Assembly (NCBI GenBank): GCA_946405135.1
Contig: CAMJGD010000001.1
Location: 310,001-374,000 of the forward strand
Length of the DNA: 64,000 nucleotides
Source of the DNA: an uncultured Clostridiaceae bacterium
GTDB lineage: Bacteria; Bacillota; Clostridia; Clostridiales; Clostridiaceae
Direction of reading: 5' to 3'
The position numbers and the translations under genes were made by a program. Numbering within the stretch: position 1 is the stretch's first letter; every line of letters begins with the position of its first letter. Of this stretch, positions 43,942 through 52,703 are shown piece by piece. The notes beneath the pieces were generated by a model. It did no database searches. It was not told the DNA's origin and saw only the letters and a program-made list of their open reading frames with translations.

Positions 43942-43968
43942 ATTCTATACTTTTCTTTTTTTTCCTTC
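43942..43968 (-). promoter_or_regulatory. Sigma-H promoter of the spoIIA operon
   Basis: On the minus strand GAAGGAAAA and ATAGAAT are 11 bases apart, matching the Spo0H consensus (RNAGGAWWW, 11-12 bases, RNNGAAT). The spoIIA operon is a known sigma-H target in spore formers. Confidence 0.85.
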
Positions 43969-44032
43969 TTTTTCTAATTTTTTATGTATTTATAGTATAT
44001 ATCTAAAAACATAAAATGTAAAACTTTTTGTA

Positions 44033-44073
44033 TAAATAAAAAAAATAGCGAACTCAACTAAGAGATTCGCTTA
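44033..44073 (-). terminator. Terminator after the Lon-like gene
   Basis: AGCGAA and TTCGCT (extended by CTC/GAG) form a stem, followed on the minus strand by ATTTTTTTTA, about a dozen bases after the stop codon of the Lon-like gene. Confidence 0.88.
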
Positions 44074-44085
44074 AAAATTCTTTTA

Positions 44086-46380
44086 TTACTTTGTTTCTGC
44101 AAACTTGCTGATTTCTTCTTCCATTTTAGCTAATACCTGCCCATAGTTATACTTTTCCTTAATCATGAGAATTTCTACAGCATCTTCTAATCTGTTCATA
44201 GTATATATCTTAAACCTTCCTTTAGCTATAGCTTCTTCAACCTCTGAGTTAAGTACCAAATCACCTACATTGCTTTCAGGTATAAGTACTCCTTTTTCAT
44301 CAACATCATCTAACGCTTTACATATATTAAAAAATCCTTCTATTTTTTCATTGACACTGCCTATAGGTTGAATTTCCCCAAATTGATTTATAGAACCAGT
44401 TAAAGCTATATTCTGTTTTATTGGAATCCTGCTTAAAGCCGAAATAATGCAAAGCATCTCAGCTGCAGATGCACTGTCCCCATCTAAACTATCATATATC
44501 TGTTCAAAGCTTATATAAAAATCCACAGGCAGCTTGGTGTAAGGATTAATAAGATTATTTAAATATGCTTTTAATATGTTAACAGACTTGCCGTGAATTT
44601 TTCCACTCATATTACTCTCTTTCTGAATATCTATTATATTTCCACTGCCTTTATGGCATACACAAGTAACCCTTATGGGTCTGCCAAAATTAATATAAGG
44701 AGTGGAATTCACAGAAAGAGCATTTATAGATCCCACTAACTCATCTTTTAAATTTATAATAATCTTTTTTTCTTTATAAAAATCTATACATTGCCTCTCT
44801 AAAAAATCTTTTTTATATATTACTTCTGAAATATCCTTTTCATCTATAAAATCTCTATTATGATCTTTTGATATCTTATCTGATAAAATCATTATTCTAT
44901 TTATTTCATATTCATCAAAATACATTTTATTTTTATCTTCAGCTTTTCTCGATAAATGCTTTGCTAACTGTTTCAAAGCTCCTGATGACAAAGTGTTAAG
45001 ATTATTTTTCTTTGCTATATTCTCAGTAAACTTTATTAATTCTAACTTGCTATCTTTATTTATATTTAAAATAGAATTATATTCCGTTTTAAGCTTAAAT
45101 ACTTTTTTAAAATCTTCATCATAGTAATATAAAATGTCATAAGTGGCATAATCACCAATTAATATCAATTTAGTACTTATACTTATAGGTTCAGGATCAA
45201 TTCCTTTTAAAGATAGCAATTCTAAGTATCCTCTATTATAAGTTAAATATATTTTTTCATTTAGAAAAGACTTTTTTAAATAATAGTAGGACCCTGGGTT
45301 GTTTAAAAGATCAGATACTCTTATTATTAAACATCCTTCATTGGCTCGTAGTATAGAACCTGCTTTAATTAAACTTAGGTCTGTAATATAGGTTCCATTA
45401 TGATTTTCATACTCTATAGTACCTATGAGATTATTTATATTTGGATCCTTTTCAAAGAATACTAGCGGAAATTCATTGCTACTGTTATCTACTATGACAT
45501 TTATCGCATACTTTTCTATAACTTCAATTATTCTTTCTTCATCTTCATCATAATTTCCACTATAAATATTTAAAAGCTCCTCCTCTAACTTATTGCAGAA
45601 ATATTTAAAATAGCTTTTAGCATTCTCATCACATTTTAATCTTATAATGCATTTTCTTTTTATTATATCTAATTTTTCTTTTAAATAACTTTTATATATT
45701 TTTAGTATGGATTCATTGCTCTTTTCTTCCATTTCTCTAATGTTTTTTAATATTTCTTCTGCTTCAGCTTTTAACTTGCTAACCTTATCAATTATTTCTT
45801 TTTTATTAATTAAGTCTAAATTATCATACTCACCCTCTGTTAAAGCTTCACCATTATTAATAGGTAAAAATATAAAACTGCTATTAGTTAATTTAACATC
45901 AAAGCCTTCATTTTTAGCATGCTCTATCAGTGTTGAAATAGTTTCATTTTTCTTTTTATATAGATATTGAATCATTTTTTCCTTTTCTTTGCAGCAAGAA
46001 TCATTATAAAATTTATATATAATATCCTTATATTCTTCTTGCATATCCTTTAAAGCTTCTTCTAAAAGCTTTCCCATACCATTTTTTAAAAACAAAACTT
46101 TTGGGTTTTTTTCCTCATCATAAACTACATAACATATATCTTTTGGCTTTTCTCTACTTTTATATACTTCCTTTACAAAATTCATTATATTATCTAACTT
46201 ATCCTTAGAAAAGCTGTCCATTAGATATATATTAAAACCTTCTTTATTAATTTCCAAAGCTGTTTTTATGTTATTATAGAATTTTTCTTTTTGAGGAATA
46301 TTTATTTTCTCTAAATTCAAGTCATCATACTCAATATCAAAATTATAAAGTACTTCCTTTGGAGTTAACTCTCTCCCCAT
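44086..46380 (-). CDS. Lon-family (S16) protease with decayed ATPase motifs
   Basis: The 764-residue protein belongs to the LonB-like family with an AAA-type N-terminal half, an inserted coiled coil (residues 190-245) and a C-terminal S16 protease domain. The Ser-Lys dyad is retained: Ser636 in LDGDSASAAE and Lys679 in PIGSVNEKIEGF. The ATPase is probably dead: the Walker A slot (residues 53-61) reads LMDSFSKDK instead of a GxxGxGKT loop, and the Walker B slot (351-358) is LIIRVSDL, lacking the DE. The surrounding family landmarks (LIGTIEYEN...LSLIKAGSILRANEGCLII) remain. ATG follows a spaced site. It sits next to the spoIIA operon, but is not in it. Confidence 0.85.
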   Translation of the reverse strand: MGRELTPKEVLYNFDIEYDDLNLEKINIPQKEKFYNNIKTALEINKEGFNIYLMDSFSKDKLDNIMNFVKEVYKSREKPKDICYVVYDEEKNPKVLFLKNGMGKLLEEALKDMQEEYKDIIYKFYNDSCCKEKEKMIQYLYKKKNETISTLIEHAKNEGFDVKLTNSSFIFLPINNGEALTEGEYDNLDLINKKEIIDKVSKLKAEAEEILKNIREMEEKSNESILKIYKSYLKEKLDIIKRKCIIRLKCDENAKSYFKYFCNKLEEELLNIYSGNYDEDEERIIEVIEKYAINVIVDNSSNEFPLVFFEKDPNINNLIGTIEYENHNGTYITDLSLIKAGSILRANEGCLIIRVSDLLNNPGSYYYLKKSFLNEKIYLTYNRGYLELLSLKGIDPEPISISTKLILIGDYATYDILYYYDEDFKKVFKLKTEYNSILNINKDSKLELIKFTENIAKKNNLNTLSSGALKQLAKHLSRKAEDKNKMYFDEYEINRIMILSDKISKDHNRDFIDEKDISEVIYKKDFLERQCIDFYKEKKIIINLKDELVGSINALSVNSTPYINFGRPIRVTCVCHKGSGNIIDIQKESNMSGKIHGKSVNILKAYLNNLINPYTKLPVDFYISFEQIYDSLDGDSASAAEMLCIISALSRIPIKQNIALTGSINQFGEIQPIGSVNEKIEGFFNICKALDDVDEKGVLIPESNVGDLVLNSEVEEAIAKGRFKIYTMNRLEDAVEILMIKEKYNYGQVLAKMEEEISKFAETK

Positions 46381-46491
46381 TCTACTATCTACTCATTAAA
46401 TAAATTGATGACTGTCAATTTAATAAGAGTAGTCCCTCCTTAAAATATTACTATTATAATAATATTCTTAAGAATTAAATTTAGTAACAAA

Positions 46492-46548
46492 AAATAATAA
46501 AGACCAGCAGCCTGATATTAAAATTCTGGCTGCTGATCTTTATTATTT
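46492..46548 (-). terminator. Terminator after deoC
   Basis: A long stem, AAAGATCAGCAGCC and GGCTGCTGGTCTTT (one mismatch), with an A/T-rich loop, is followed on the minus strand by ATTATTTTTTG. Confidence 0.92.
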
Positions 46549-46549
46549 A

Positions 46550-47224
46550 TTAATAATTTGAATCAGATTTAGTTCCTTCACATATTGCTATAGATGCTGA
46601 AGCGCCTATTCTTGATGCTCCTGCTTCTATTACTTTTAAAGCATCTTCATAAGACCTTACTCCACCTGAAGCTTTTACTCCCATATCTTTTCCTACAGTG
46701 TCTCTCATAAGTTTTACATCTTCTGGAGTAGATCCTCCTGTAGAAAATCCTGTGGAAGTTTTTACATAGTCAGCTCCTGCCTCTTTACATAGCTTACAAA
46801 CTGCGATTTTTTCTTCATCTGTAAGCAAACAAGTCTCTATAATAACTTTTGTAAGCGCTTTCCCTTTTGCCGCATTAACTACAGCTTCTATATCTTTTTT
46901 TACATAGTCATAATCTTTAGCTTTTAGCTTTCCTATATTTATAACCATATCAACTTCTTGAGCACCATTTTTTATAGCATCTTCTGTTTCAAAAGCTTTA
47001 ACCTCTGAAGTATTAGCACCTAAAGGAAATCCTATTACTGTACATACTTTTACATCGCTACCTTTTAAAAGTTCACTTACTAGCTTTACATTGCCTGGAT
47101 TTATGCATACAGAAGCAAAATTATAATCTAAAGCTTCCTTACAAACTTTTTTGATCATCTCTTCTGTAGCTTCTGGTTTTAATAGGGTATGGTCTATCAT
47201 TTTTGCTAATTGTTTTTTGTCCAT
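46550..47224 (-). CDS. deoC: Deoxyribose-phosphate aldolase
   Basis: DeoC cleaves 2-deoxyribose 5-phosphate to glyceraldehyde 3-phosphate and acetaldehyde. The 224-residue TIM barrel has [15 protein letters not shown] at the start, [11 protein letters not shown] near residue 95, the Schiff-base lysine in [15 protein letters not shown] near residue 155, and [13 protein letters not shown] near residue 185. ATG at 47224 follows AGGAGGAAA; an in-frame TTG six codons upstream lies before the site. It is monocistronic between the Lon-like gene and the hydrogenase operon. Confidence 0.97.
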   Translation of the reverse strand: MDKKQLAKMIDHTLLKPEATEEMIKKVCKEALDYNFASVCINPGNVKLVSELLKGSDVKVCTVIGFPLGANTSEVKAFETEDAIKNGAQEVDMVINIGKLKAKDYDYVKKDIEAVVNAAKGKALTKVIIETCLLTDEEKIAVCKLCKEAGADYVKTSTGFSTGGSTPEDVKLMRDTVGKDMGVKASGGVRSYEDALKVIEAGASRIGASASIAICEGTKSDSNY

Positions 47225-47359
47225 GTTATTTCCTCCTAACAAAAAATTTAATCCTTTTCAGCATTATGTATAAATAACGTACTATAATTTTATAATAACC
47301 TATGAAAAGACACAAGTAAATTTCTGTTATATATCATAAAAAATACAATATTAAAACTA

Positions 47360-47404
47360 AAATTTAATAAAATAGAGGGCAGTTTAATAATATTCTGCCC
47401 TTTT
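47360..47404 (-). terminator. Terminator of the hydrogenase operon
   Basis: AGGGCAG and CTGCCCT form a 7-bp stem with a 12-base A/T-rich loop, followed on the minus strand by CTATTTTATTAAATTTTAG, just after the last hydrogenase gene. Confidence 0.85.
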
Positions 47405-47413
47405 ATCTTTTAT

Positions 47414-47950
47414 TTATTCTGAAGCTGCTTCTTTAAGAACTGCATTTTGTTCAGATTTAGAATCTTTATCTGATGCAATTTCTTTTATCTTGGCAGCCGG
47501 AGCTTCTTTTCCCTCTGCCATTATCTTTTCAGCTTCAACTTTAGTATTATCTGCTACAGGCTTTGGTTGAGGTTTGGGTGGAAGCTTTTTAACAAAGCTG
47601 CCCTCTACAAAAAGAGTAGTCTTATCTGTAGCTACCATAGAATACTCTCTGCTGAATTCTATAGCATTTTTGCCGCAAAAATCTGCACACATACTGCAGA
47701 AAGTACAAGAGCCCAAATCAAACTTCATATTGATTTCTTGACCGCCTTCCACATTCTTAACAGTTTTTGTTATGGCACCAGGAGAACATACCCTAATGCA
47801 CATGCCACAACCTACACAGCGATCTGAATGAAACACTATTTTACCTCTATAATCTTTTGGGATATCAATGCCTGAATAGGGATATCTATTGGTCATAGGT
47901 GACTGAAATAAACCTTTAAATGCTTCTTTAAAATAAGGGATTTTACCCAA
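47414..47950 (-). CDS. mbhN: Hydrogenase 2x[4Fe-4S] electron-transfer subunit (MbhN-like)
   Basis: This is the ferredoxin-like subunit that passes electrons to the [NiFe] module. The 178-residue protein has two CxxCxxCxxxC sites: CVGCGMCIRVC and CTFCSMCADFC. A C-terminal extension of about 60 residues (Pro/Lys-rich, then Ala/Lys/Glu-rich) follows and is unlike core family members. The start is a TTG after GAGGGGTGA, next to the stop of the small subunit gene. It is the last gene of the operon. By family it resembles NuoI/HycF; order and partners indicate Mbh type. Confidence 0.9.
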   Translation of the reverse strand: MGKIPYFKEAFKGLFQSPMTNRYPYSGIDIPKDYRGKIVFHSDRCVGCGMCIRVCSPGAITKTVKNVEGGQEINMKFDLGSCTFCSMCADFCGKNAIEFSREYSMVATDKTTLFVEGSFVKKLPPKPQPKPVADNTKVEAEKIMAEGKEAPAAKIKEIASDKDSKSEQNAVLKEAASE

Positions 47951-48391
47951 TTACTTCACCCCTCTCTTTTCCTTAAGAATTTCTATAGACTTAAGTATTC
48001 CGTCAATGATAGCTTCTGGCTTAGGAGGACATCCTCCTACAGATACATCTACATGTGTCCACTTATCTAAAGGTCCTTCCACACTATAGCTTCCTTTAAA
48101 TACATTACAAGACATAGGGCAAGAACCTAAAGATACTACTACCTTAGGTTCAGGCACTTGAGATAAAACTCTAAGCATCCTATCCTTAGATTGTGTAGTT
48201 ACAGGGCCTGTAACTATTACTATATCTGCATGTCTTGGTGTACCTGTCAGTTTTACCCCAAATCTCTCCACATCATATCTAGGACCTAAAAGAGCTATAA
48301 GTTCAATATCACAGCCATTGCAGGAACCTGTATTCAAGTGATAAATCCATGGAGATTTTGCTCTGCTTTTTTCAATCATTTTATCTAGCAA
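47951..48391 (-). CDS. mbhJ: [NiFe] hydrogenase small subunit (MbhJ/NuoB-like)
   Basis: The small subunit carries the proximal [4Fe-4S] cluster next to the NiFe site. The 146-residue NuoB-like protein shows the four ligand cysteines: TGSCNGCDIE (C24, C27), GSCPMSC (C91), and GGCPPKP (C121). It lacks the large N-terminal extension of uptake hydrogenases, as expected for group 4. The start is a TTG with GGATGGTGA upstream; a later ATG (codon 5) is farther from the site. It lies between the NuoH-like and the ferredoxin-like genes. Confidence 0.93.
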   Translation of the reverse strand: MLDKMIEKSRAKSPWIYHLNTGSCNGCDIELIALLGPRYDVERFGVKLTGTPRHADIVIVTGPVTTQSKDRMLRVLSQVPEPKVVVSLGSCPMSCNVFKGSYSVEGPLDKWTHVDVSVGGCPPKPEAIIDGILKSIEILKEKRGVK

Positions 48392-48416
48392 ATCAGTTCA
48401 CCATCCTTAATCCTGA

Positions 48417-49403
48417 TTATAATTTTAAATATGCTAAGAGTAAGCTCAAAAGTGCAAGGGCAGTAGGAATTGTCCAAAAGAACTTCAATGTCTGTTCTAT
48501 TTTTATTCGTCCAATAACTGCCTTAACAACCGATATAGATATAATTACTACTAGTATGCATAGCAATATAAATAGTAATATATTTAAAATTGCATCTATT
48601 ACAAAATTACCTGTAAGACTTCCAAAGCCTTTTCCCCCCATAAACATTGCTACAAATAGACTTGACATTATAAACATTTTAACGGATTGAGTTAATTTGT
48701 ACATTCCTAAATAAAATCCGCTATATTCTACAAGTGGACCTTCACATATTTCTGTCTCTGCCTCTGCTACATCAAAAGGAACGCTTCCAACTTCTGCAGG
48801 TATAACTAGTAAAAACGCTATAGCTGCAGGTATTAAAGCCCAGTGAGACAACATAATGCCATTTGCTGCTTGATACTCATGGATTTTATTTAATGAAAAT
48901 GTAACCTTCCCATCCATAGCAAACCCTGCTTTAGCACCCACTGCAAGAAGTACTATAACAAGAGGTAATTCATAGGATATCATTGTAACCATTTCCCTTG
49001 ATATACCAACTCCTGCAAAAGGTGAACCTGAAGATGATCCCCCCATTATAAGAGATACCGCAGGAATAGTCAAAAGGTATATTATAACTATTATATCTGC
49101 CGTATCTGGCTTAAAAGAATAACCAAATATAGGTATGAATAGTGATATAGTAATAACACTGATAATTCCTAATAATGGTGCTATAATAAAAGCTTTTCTA
49201 GAAGCGCCTCTAGGAATTATATGGTCTTTACCAACTAATTTAAAAAAATCATAAAATGGTTGATTTACAGGTGGTCCAATTCTTCTTTGCATTTTTGCTA
49301 CCACTTTTCTATCTATACCTGATAAAAACAATCCCATGATACAACTAAATAACAAGCCAGGAAAAACCAATATATAAAATAAGGTTGTCAAAAATGAATT
49401 CAT
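48417..49403 (-). CDS. mbhM: Hydrogenase membrane-anchor subunit (MbhM/NuoH-like)
   Basis: The 328-residue NuoH-like protein has about eight membrane helices and anchors the hydrogenase module to the antiporter module. It includes the conserved RRIGPPVNQPFYDFFKLVGKD loop near residue 40 and VPFDVAEAETEICEGPLVEYSG near residue 210, whose acidic residues lie in the ion path in complex I relatives. ATG follows AGGAGGAA. Neighbours are the antiporter-like subunit upstream and the small subunit downstream. Confidence 0.94.
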   Translation of the reverse strand: MNSFLTTLFYILVFPGLLFSCIMGLFLSGIDRKVVAKMQRRIGPPVNQPFYDFFKLVGKDHIIPRGASRKAFIIAPLLGIISVITISLFIPIFGYSFKPDTADIIVIIYLLTIPAVSLIMGGSSSGSPFAGVGISREMVTMISYELPLVIVLLAVGAKAGFAMDGKVTFSLNKIHEYQAANGIMLSHWALIPAAIAFLLVIPAEVGSVPFDVAEAETEICEGPLVEYSGFYLGMYKLTQSVKMFIMSSLFVAMFMGGKGFGSLTGNFVIDAILNILLFILLCILVVIISISVVKAVIGRIKIEQTLKFFWTIPTALALLSLLLAYLKL

Positions 49404-49418
49404 CTTTTTTTCCTCCTT

Positions 49419-51347
49419 TTAGAGCAGTACAAAGCAGTAGATAATAACTATTGCTAAACATGCTACAACCCATAATACATAATCATTGACAACTCCGCTA
49501 TGTGCATTATGAATTGTATTAAAATATCCTTTTAATTGATATTTAAGTCCCCAAAATAGATCATGTCCTCCTATTTGGGTATATTCTTCTTTTTCTCCGC
49601 CAGTAAAATTTTCATATTTTGTATCTGTTTTATCTATAATAACTGAAGAAGACCTATTACTTCCTATATTCATAGATACTATGATCATGATGGCAATTAT
49701 AAGCACAAAGAATAAAAGCAGCCAAGCTTCAGGTTTCCAATATCCTGCAAGCACATAATTCATATCAGGCATCTTTACACTTTCTTCAAACATTTTAGCT
49801 GCATACCCTTTTGAGAACATAACATCTATATAATTTCCTATGTTATATATAGATAAAGCTGCTGGCTGTATTAGATACTTATTTATAAATTTAGGAGCTA
49901 TACCTCCTATAATACAAGCTAAAGCAAGTATGGTCATTGGAATCCTCATAAGCCATGGAATCTCTTTTACATCCTTATTTTCTTCATTTAATTGTCCAAA
50001 GAATACGGATTGGGCAACCTTTACAAAGGAAGCTAATGTCATAACAGATACCAATAAAGCTATGATAGTAACTATAGCATATCCAGATTCATAAGTGGCC
50101 TGGTATATTAACCACTTAGATACAAAGCCATTAAATGGAGGTAATCCGCTTATAGAGGCTGCTCCTATAAGAAATAAAGCAGTAGTATACGGCATTTTTT
50201 TAGACAATCCACCAAGCTTATTTAAATCAGTAGTACCTGTAGCATAGAGCACGGCCCCTGCACATAAGAAAAGCAAACATTTAAACATAGCATGATTCAT
50301 CATGTGATAAAGAGCACCCATTGTTCCAACTACAGCCACTGTTCTATCTGCTGCAAGTCCAACACCAATGCCAGTTACTATATATCCTATCTGGGATACT
50401 GAATGGAAAGCTAAAAGCCTTTTAAAATCTGTTTGGATTAAAGCCATAGTTACTCCAAGGAACATAGTGATGGTTCCCCAAAATATCATAAGAAATTCCA
50501 AACTTTTATTTCCAGAAGCTTGATATAGCATATATAAAATTCTTATTATGGCATAAACCCCTGTTTTACTCATTACTCCTGAAAGCAACATAGATATAGA
50601 AGATGGTGCAGACATATGAGCATCTGGCGGCCATGTATGGCAAGGCACTAAAAAGGCTTTTACTGCATATCCCGTAAGCATACAAGCTAAAGCTAAAATA
50701 GTTACGGGAGTAAACTTTTCACCATGTAATATAGAAGCAATTTGTGCAAGGTTTAATGTATGAACCTGAGCATATAACAAACAAGTTCCTATCAATACAA
50801 GAGAAGATCCTAAAGATCCTATTACTATATACTTAAAACCTGCTTCTATGGATTTATATAGATGATTTCTAAAAGCTGTTAATCCAATAGCAGCAAAAGT
50901 CATTATTTCAAGCATTACATACATATTAAACAAGTCTCCAGTAAATACAAATCCCATCATACTTCCTGTTAACAATAAAAATAATGCATAATACTTTTCA
51001 AGCCCATTATCTCTTTCCATGTAATTTACAGAATATATGGAAGAGAGAACACAAGTAAGTGACACAATGATACCTACAAAAAGTCCTAATCCATCTACCT
51101 CTAGACCTATACCGATAGCCCACTGCTTTTCTGGTATCCAGTTACCCATCCAGTAAGTAGCTATGCTATTATCCACCATTATTGGCTTAATTAATAATAC
51201 TACACATATAAGAGAAGTTAATGTGGCTAAAAAAGTCAAAAATCTTTTAACATTTAAAAATCTTTCCCCAAATAAACCTATTACAAAAGCCAAGGTAAAT
51301 GGAGTAATTATGGCTATTATGGGCAAACTACTAACAAAAGAAGTCAT
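49419..51347 (-). CDS. mbhH: Antiporter-like subunit, apparent MbhH-MbhI fusion
   Basis: The first 510 or so residues are an MrpD/NuoL-type antiporter with about 14 helices. Ion-path residues are visible: the Glu in MYVMLEIMTFAAIG, the Lys in YAVKAFLVPCHTWPPDAH, SVSQIGYIVTG, and the Lys in GLPPFNGFVSKWLIY. The last 120 residues are an extra module: membrane helix, polar FTGGEKEEYTQIGG loop, amphipathic DLFWGLKYQLKGYFNTIHNAHSG, and another helix. This matches the layout of MbhI, which is a separate gene in Pyrococcus and is not seen here. ATG overlaps the mrpC stop. Confidence 0.88.
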   Translation of the reverse strand: MTSFVSSLPIIAIITPFTLAFVIGLFGERFLNVKRFLTFLATLTSLICVVLLIKPIMVDNSIATYWMGNWIPEKQWAIGIGLEVDGLGLFVGIIVSLTCVLSSIYSVNYMERDNGLEKYYALFLLLTGSMMGFVFTGDLFNMYVMLEIMTFAAIGLTAFRNHLYKSIEAGFKYIVIGSLGSSLVLIGTCLLYAQVHTLNLAQIASILHGEKFTPVTILALACMLTGYAVKAFLVPCHTWPPDAHMSAPSSISMLLSGVMSKTGVYAIIRILYMLYQASGNKSLEFLMIFWGTITMFLGVTMALIQTDFKRLLAFHSVSQIGYIVTGIGVGLAADRTVAVVGTMGALYHMMNHAMFKCLLFLCAGAVLYATGTTDLNKLGGLSKKMPYTTALFLIGAASISGLPPFNGFVSKWLIYQATYESGYAIVTIIALLVSVMTLASFVKVAQSVFFGQLNEENKDVKEIPWLMRIPMTILALACIIGGIAPKFINKYLIQPAALSIYNIGNYIDVMFSKGYAAKMFEESVKMPDMNYVLAGYWKPEAWLLLFFVLIIAIMIIVSMNIGSNRSSSVIIDKTDTKYENFTGGEKEEYTQIGGHDLFWGLKYQLKGYFNTIHNAHSGVVNDYVLWVVACLAIVIIYCFVLL

Positions 51348-51688
51348 CCGTTTAACCTCCTTACCTCATCTGCATTAATGGTTCCATAATGCTCTTTTAT
51401 TTTGATTACAAGAGACAAAGCTAGTGCAGTAACACAGGCTCCTATAACTATGGAGGTTAAAGTTAAAGCTTGAGGAACTGGGTCTACAAATATGGCTCCC
51501 TCTTTTAAGTCATTCATAAAAATGGGTGCTGTTCCTCCAGCTCTAAATCCTATAGATATTAAAAGCAAATTTATTCCACTATCTAATAACCCCATACCTA
51601 TAACTATTTTTATGAGGTTTTTCTTAAATATCATTATATACAAGCCAAATATCATAAGTAAGAAAGCTGCTATGTAATTTAAAAGCAT
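51344..51688 (-). CDS. mbhG: MrpC/NuoK-like antiporter subunit (MbhG-like)
   Basis: The 114-residue protein has three membrane helices and is of the MnhC/NuoK type: YIAAFLLMIFGLYIMIFKKNLIKIVIGMGLLDSGINLLLI and DPVPQALTLTSIVIGACVTALALSL. It builds the ion pathway with the MrpD-like subunit. ATG follows AGAGGTGA. It overlaps the start of the next gene, so translation is coupled. Confidence 0.94.
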   Translation of the reverse strand: MLLNYIAAFLLMIFGLYIMIFKKNLIKIVIGMGLLDSGINLLLISIGFRAGGTAPIFMNDLKEGAIFVDPVPQALTLTSIVIGACVTALALSLVIKIKEHYGTINADEVRRLNG

Positions 51689-51698
51689 ATTATCACCT

Positions 51699-52148
51699 CT
51701 ACTCTTCTTTATCAGAACTTAAGGAACTCAACATAACTATAATAAGAAATCCTATACCTGCAAGTACCTTGTATCCTACAGCAAAATTCATCCAGAATAT
51801 GGTTCCTGAACTATATAATTTACCTGCATTTCCTCTATATATTACATTTCTAAAAAAACTAGTACCATATATGATTCCTAAGCTAGCTAAGAATACAAAG
51901 CCTAAAGCTCCTATATTTTCAGATATTTTTAATCGTTTAGGATTGAAAGTTTCACTTACCTTTTTCCCACCATAAGCCACATATACTATAGCTATAGATC
52001 CTGCAATTAAAACTCCTCCCTGGAATCCTCCACCAGGGCTTAAATGTCCATGCAATATTATGTAAGCTCCAAGTACTAGTGCTATGGGAAGTACTATATT
52101 AGCACAGGAAGGTACTATAACTTCTCTTCTTTTTAACCCTTTTTTCAT
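51699..52148 (-). CDS. mbhF: MrpB-like antiporter subunit (MbhF-like)
   Basis: The 149-residue MnhB-type protein has about four helices, with PIALVLGAYIILHGHLSPGGGFQGGVLIAGSIAIVYVAYGG, the family signature. It ends in a polar, charged tail. ATG follows AAGGGAGG. It lies one base from the MbhE-like gene upstream, in the same order as Mrp operons. Confidence 0.95.
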   Translation of the reverse strand: MKKGLKRREVIVPSCANIVLPIALVLGAYIILHGHLSPGGGFQGGVLIAGSIAIVYVAYGGKKVSETFNPKRLKISENIGALGFVFLASLGIIYGTSFFRNVIYRGNAGKLYSSGTIFWMNFAVGYKVLAGIGFLIIVMLSSLSSDKEE

Positions 52149-52149
52149 A

Positions 52150-52428
52150 TTAATTACCTCCCTTAGCTTTTATATTTTTTCTTAATATCACTGATGCGCC
52201 GCTAACTGCTGTAAATAAAACAAAGGATTCACCTAATGTGTCATATCCTCTAAAATCAAATACTATTGCTGTAACAGAATTAATAGCCCCTGTCTTTTCC
52301 ATAGTATCATTAACTATAAGATTAGCTATACCTTCATAAGTTGAAGGCAATGCAGTCATCTTTAAAGCAACATATATAGAAGCTGCAGATAATACTATTA
52401 AAGAAAACCAAGCTACCGCTTTTTTCAT
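52150..52428 (-). CDS. mbhE: MrpA C-terminal-like subunit (MbhE-like)
   Basis: The 92-residue protein resembles the C-terminal end of MrpA, separated as a small protein in Mbh complexes (MbhE). It has two helices and the diagnostic NSVTAIVFDFRGYDTLGESFVLFTAVSG segment. It overlaps the upstream MbhD-like gene by four bases (ATGA). No full-length MrpA is encoded, as in Mbh rather than Mrp antiporters. Confidence 0.92.
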   Translation of the reverse strand: MKKAVAWFSLIVLSAASIYVALKMTALPSTYEGIANLIVNDTMEKTGAINSVTAIVFDFRGYDTLGESFVLFTAVSGASVILRKNIKAKGGN

Positions 52429-52703
52429 ATCTTTTTGCCTCCTTCTTTTTTATCTGGCTCTGCTTTATCTTTAACTTTATGAAGCGTGATAATAAATATA
52501 ACTGGAGTAAGTATGGCTCCTACTGCTCCTTCTGCTATGGCTACATCTGGTGCTCTAAGAAGTAAAAACTCTACGGCTATGAAACTTCCCATAACTGAAG
52601 TAGCTATAATACATGGCAAAATATCATCTATGATGACAGCTAAAAAACCTGCTACAATTATACCTATTATAATAAGAGTATTTAATACCGTCATGCTATT
52701 CAT
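52425..52703 (-). CDS. mbhD: DUF4040/MrpA-fragment subunit (MbhD-like)
   Basis: The 92-residue protein has three helices and is of the DUF4040 type, corresponding to a piece of MrpA and to MbhD. It shows GFLAVIIDDILPCIIATSVMGSFIAVEFLLLRAPDVAIAEGAVGAILTPVIFI, where the APDVA-EA-type acidic residues are conserved. The start overlaps the end of the MrpG-like gene; GGGAGGG precedes. Confidence 0.92.
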   Translation of the reverse strand: MNSMTVLNTLIIIGIIVAGFLAVIIDDILPCIIATSVMGSFIAVEFLLLRAPDVAIAEGAVGAILTPVIFIITLHKVKDKAEPDKKEGGKKI

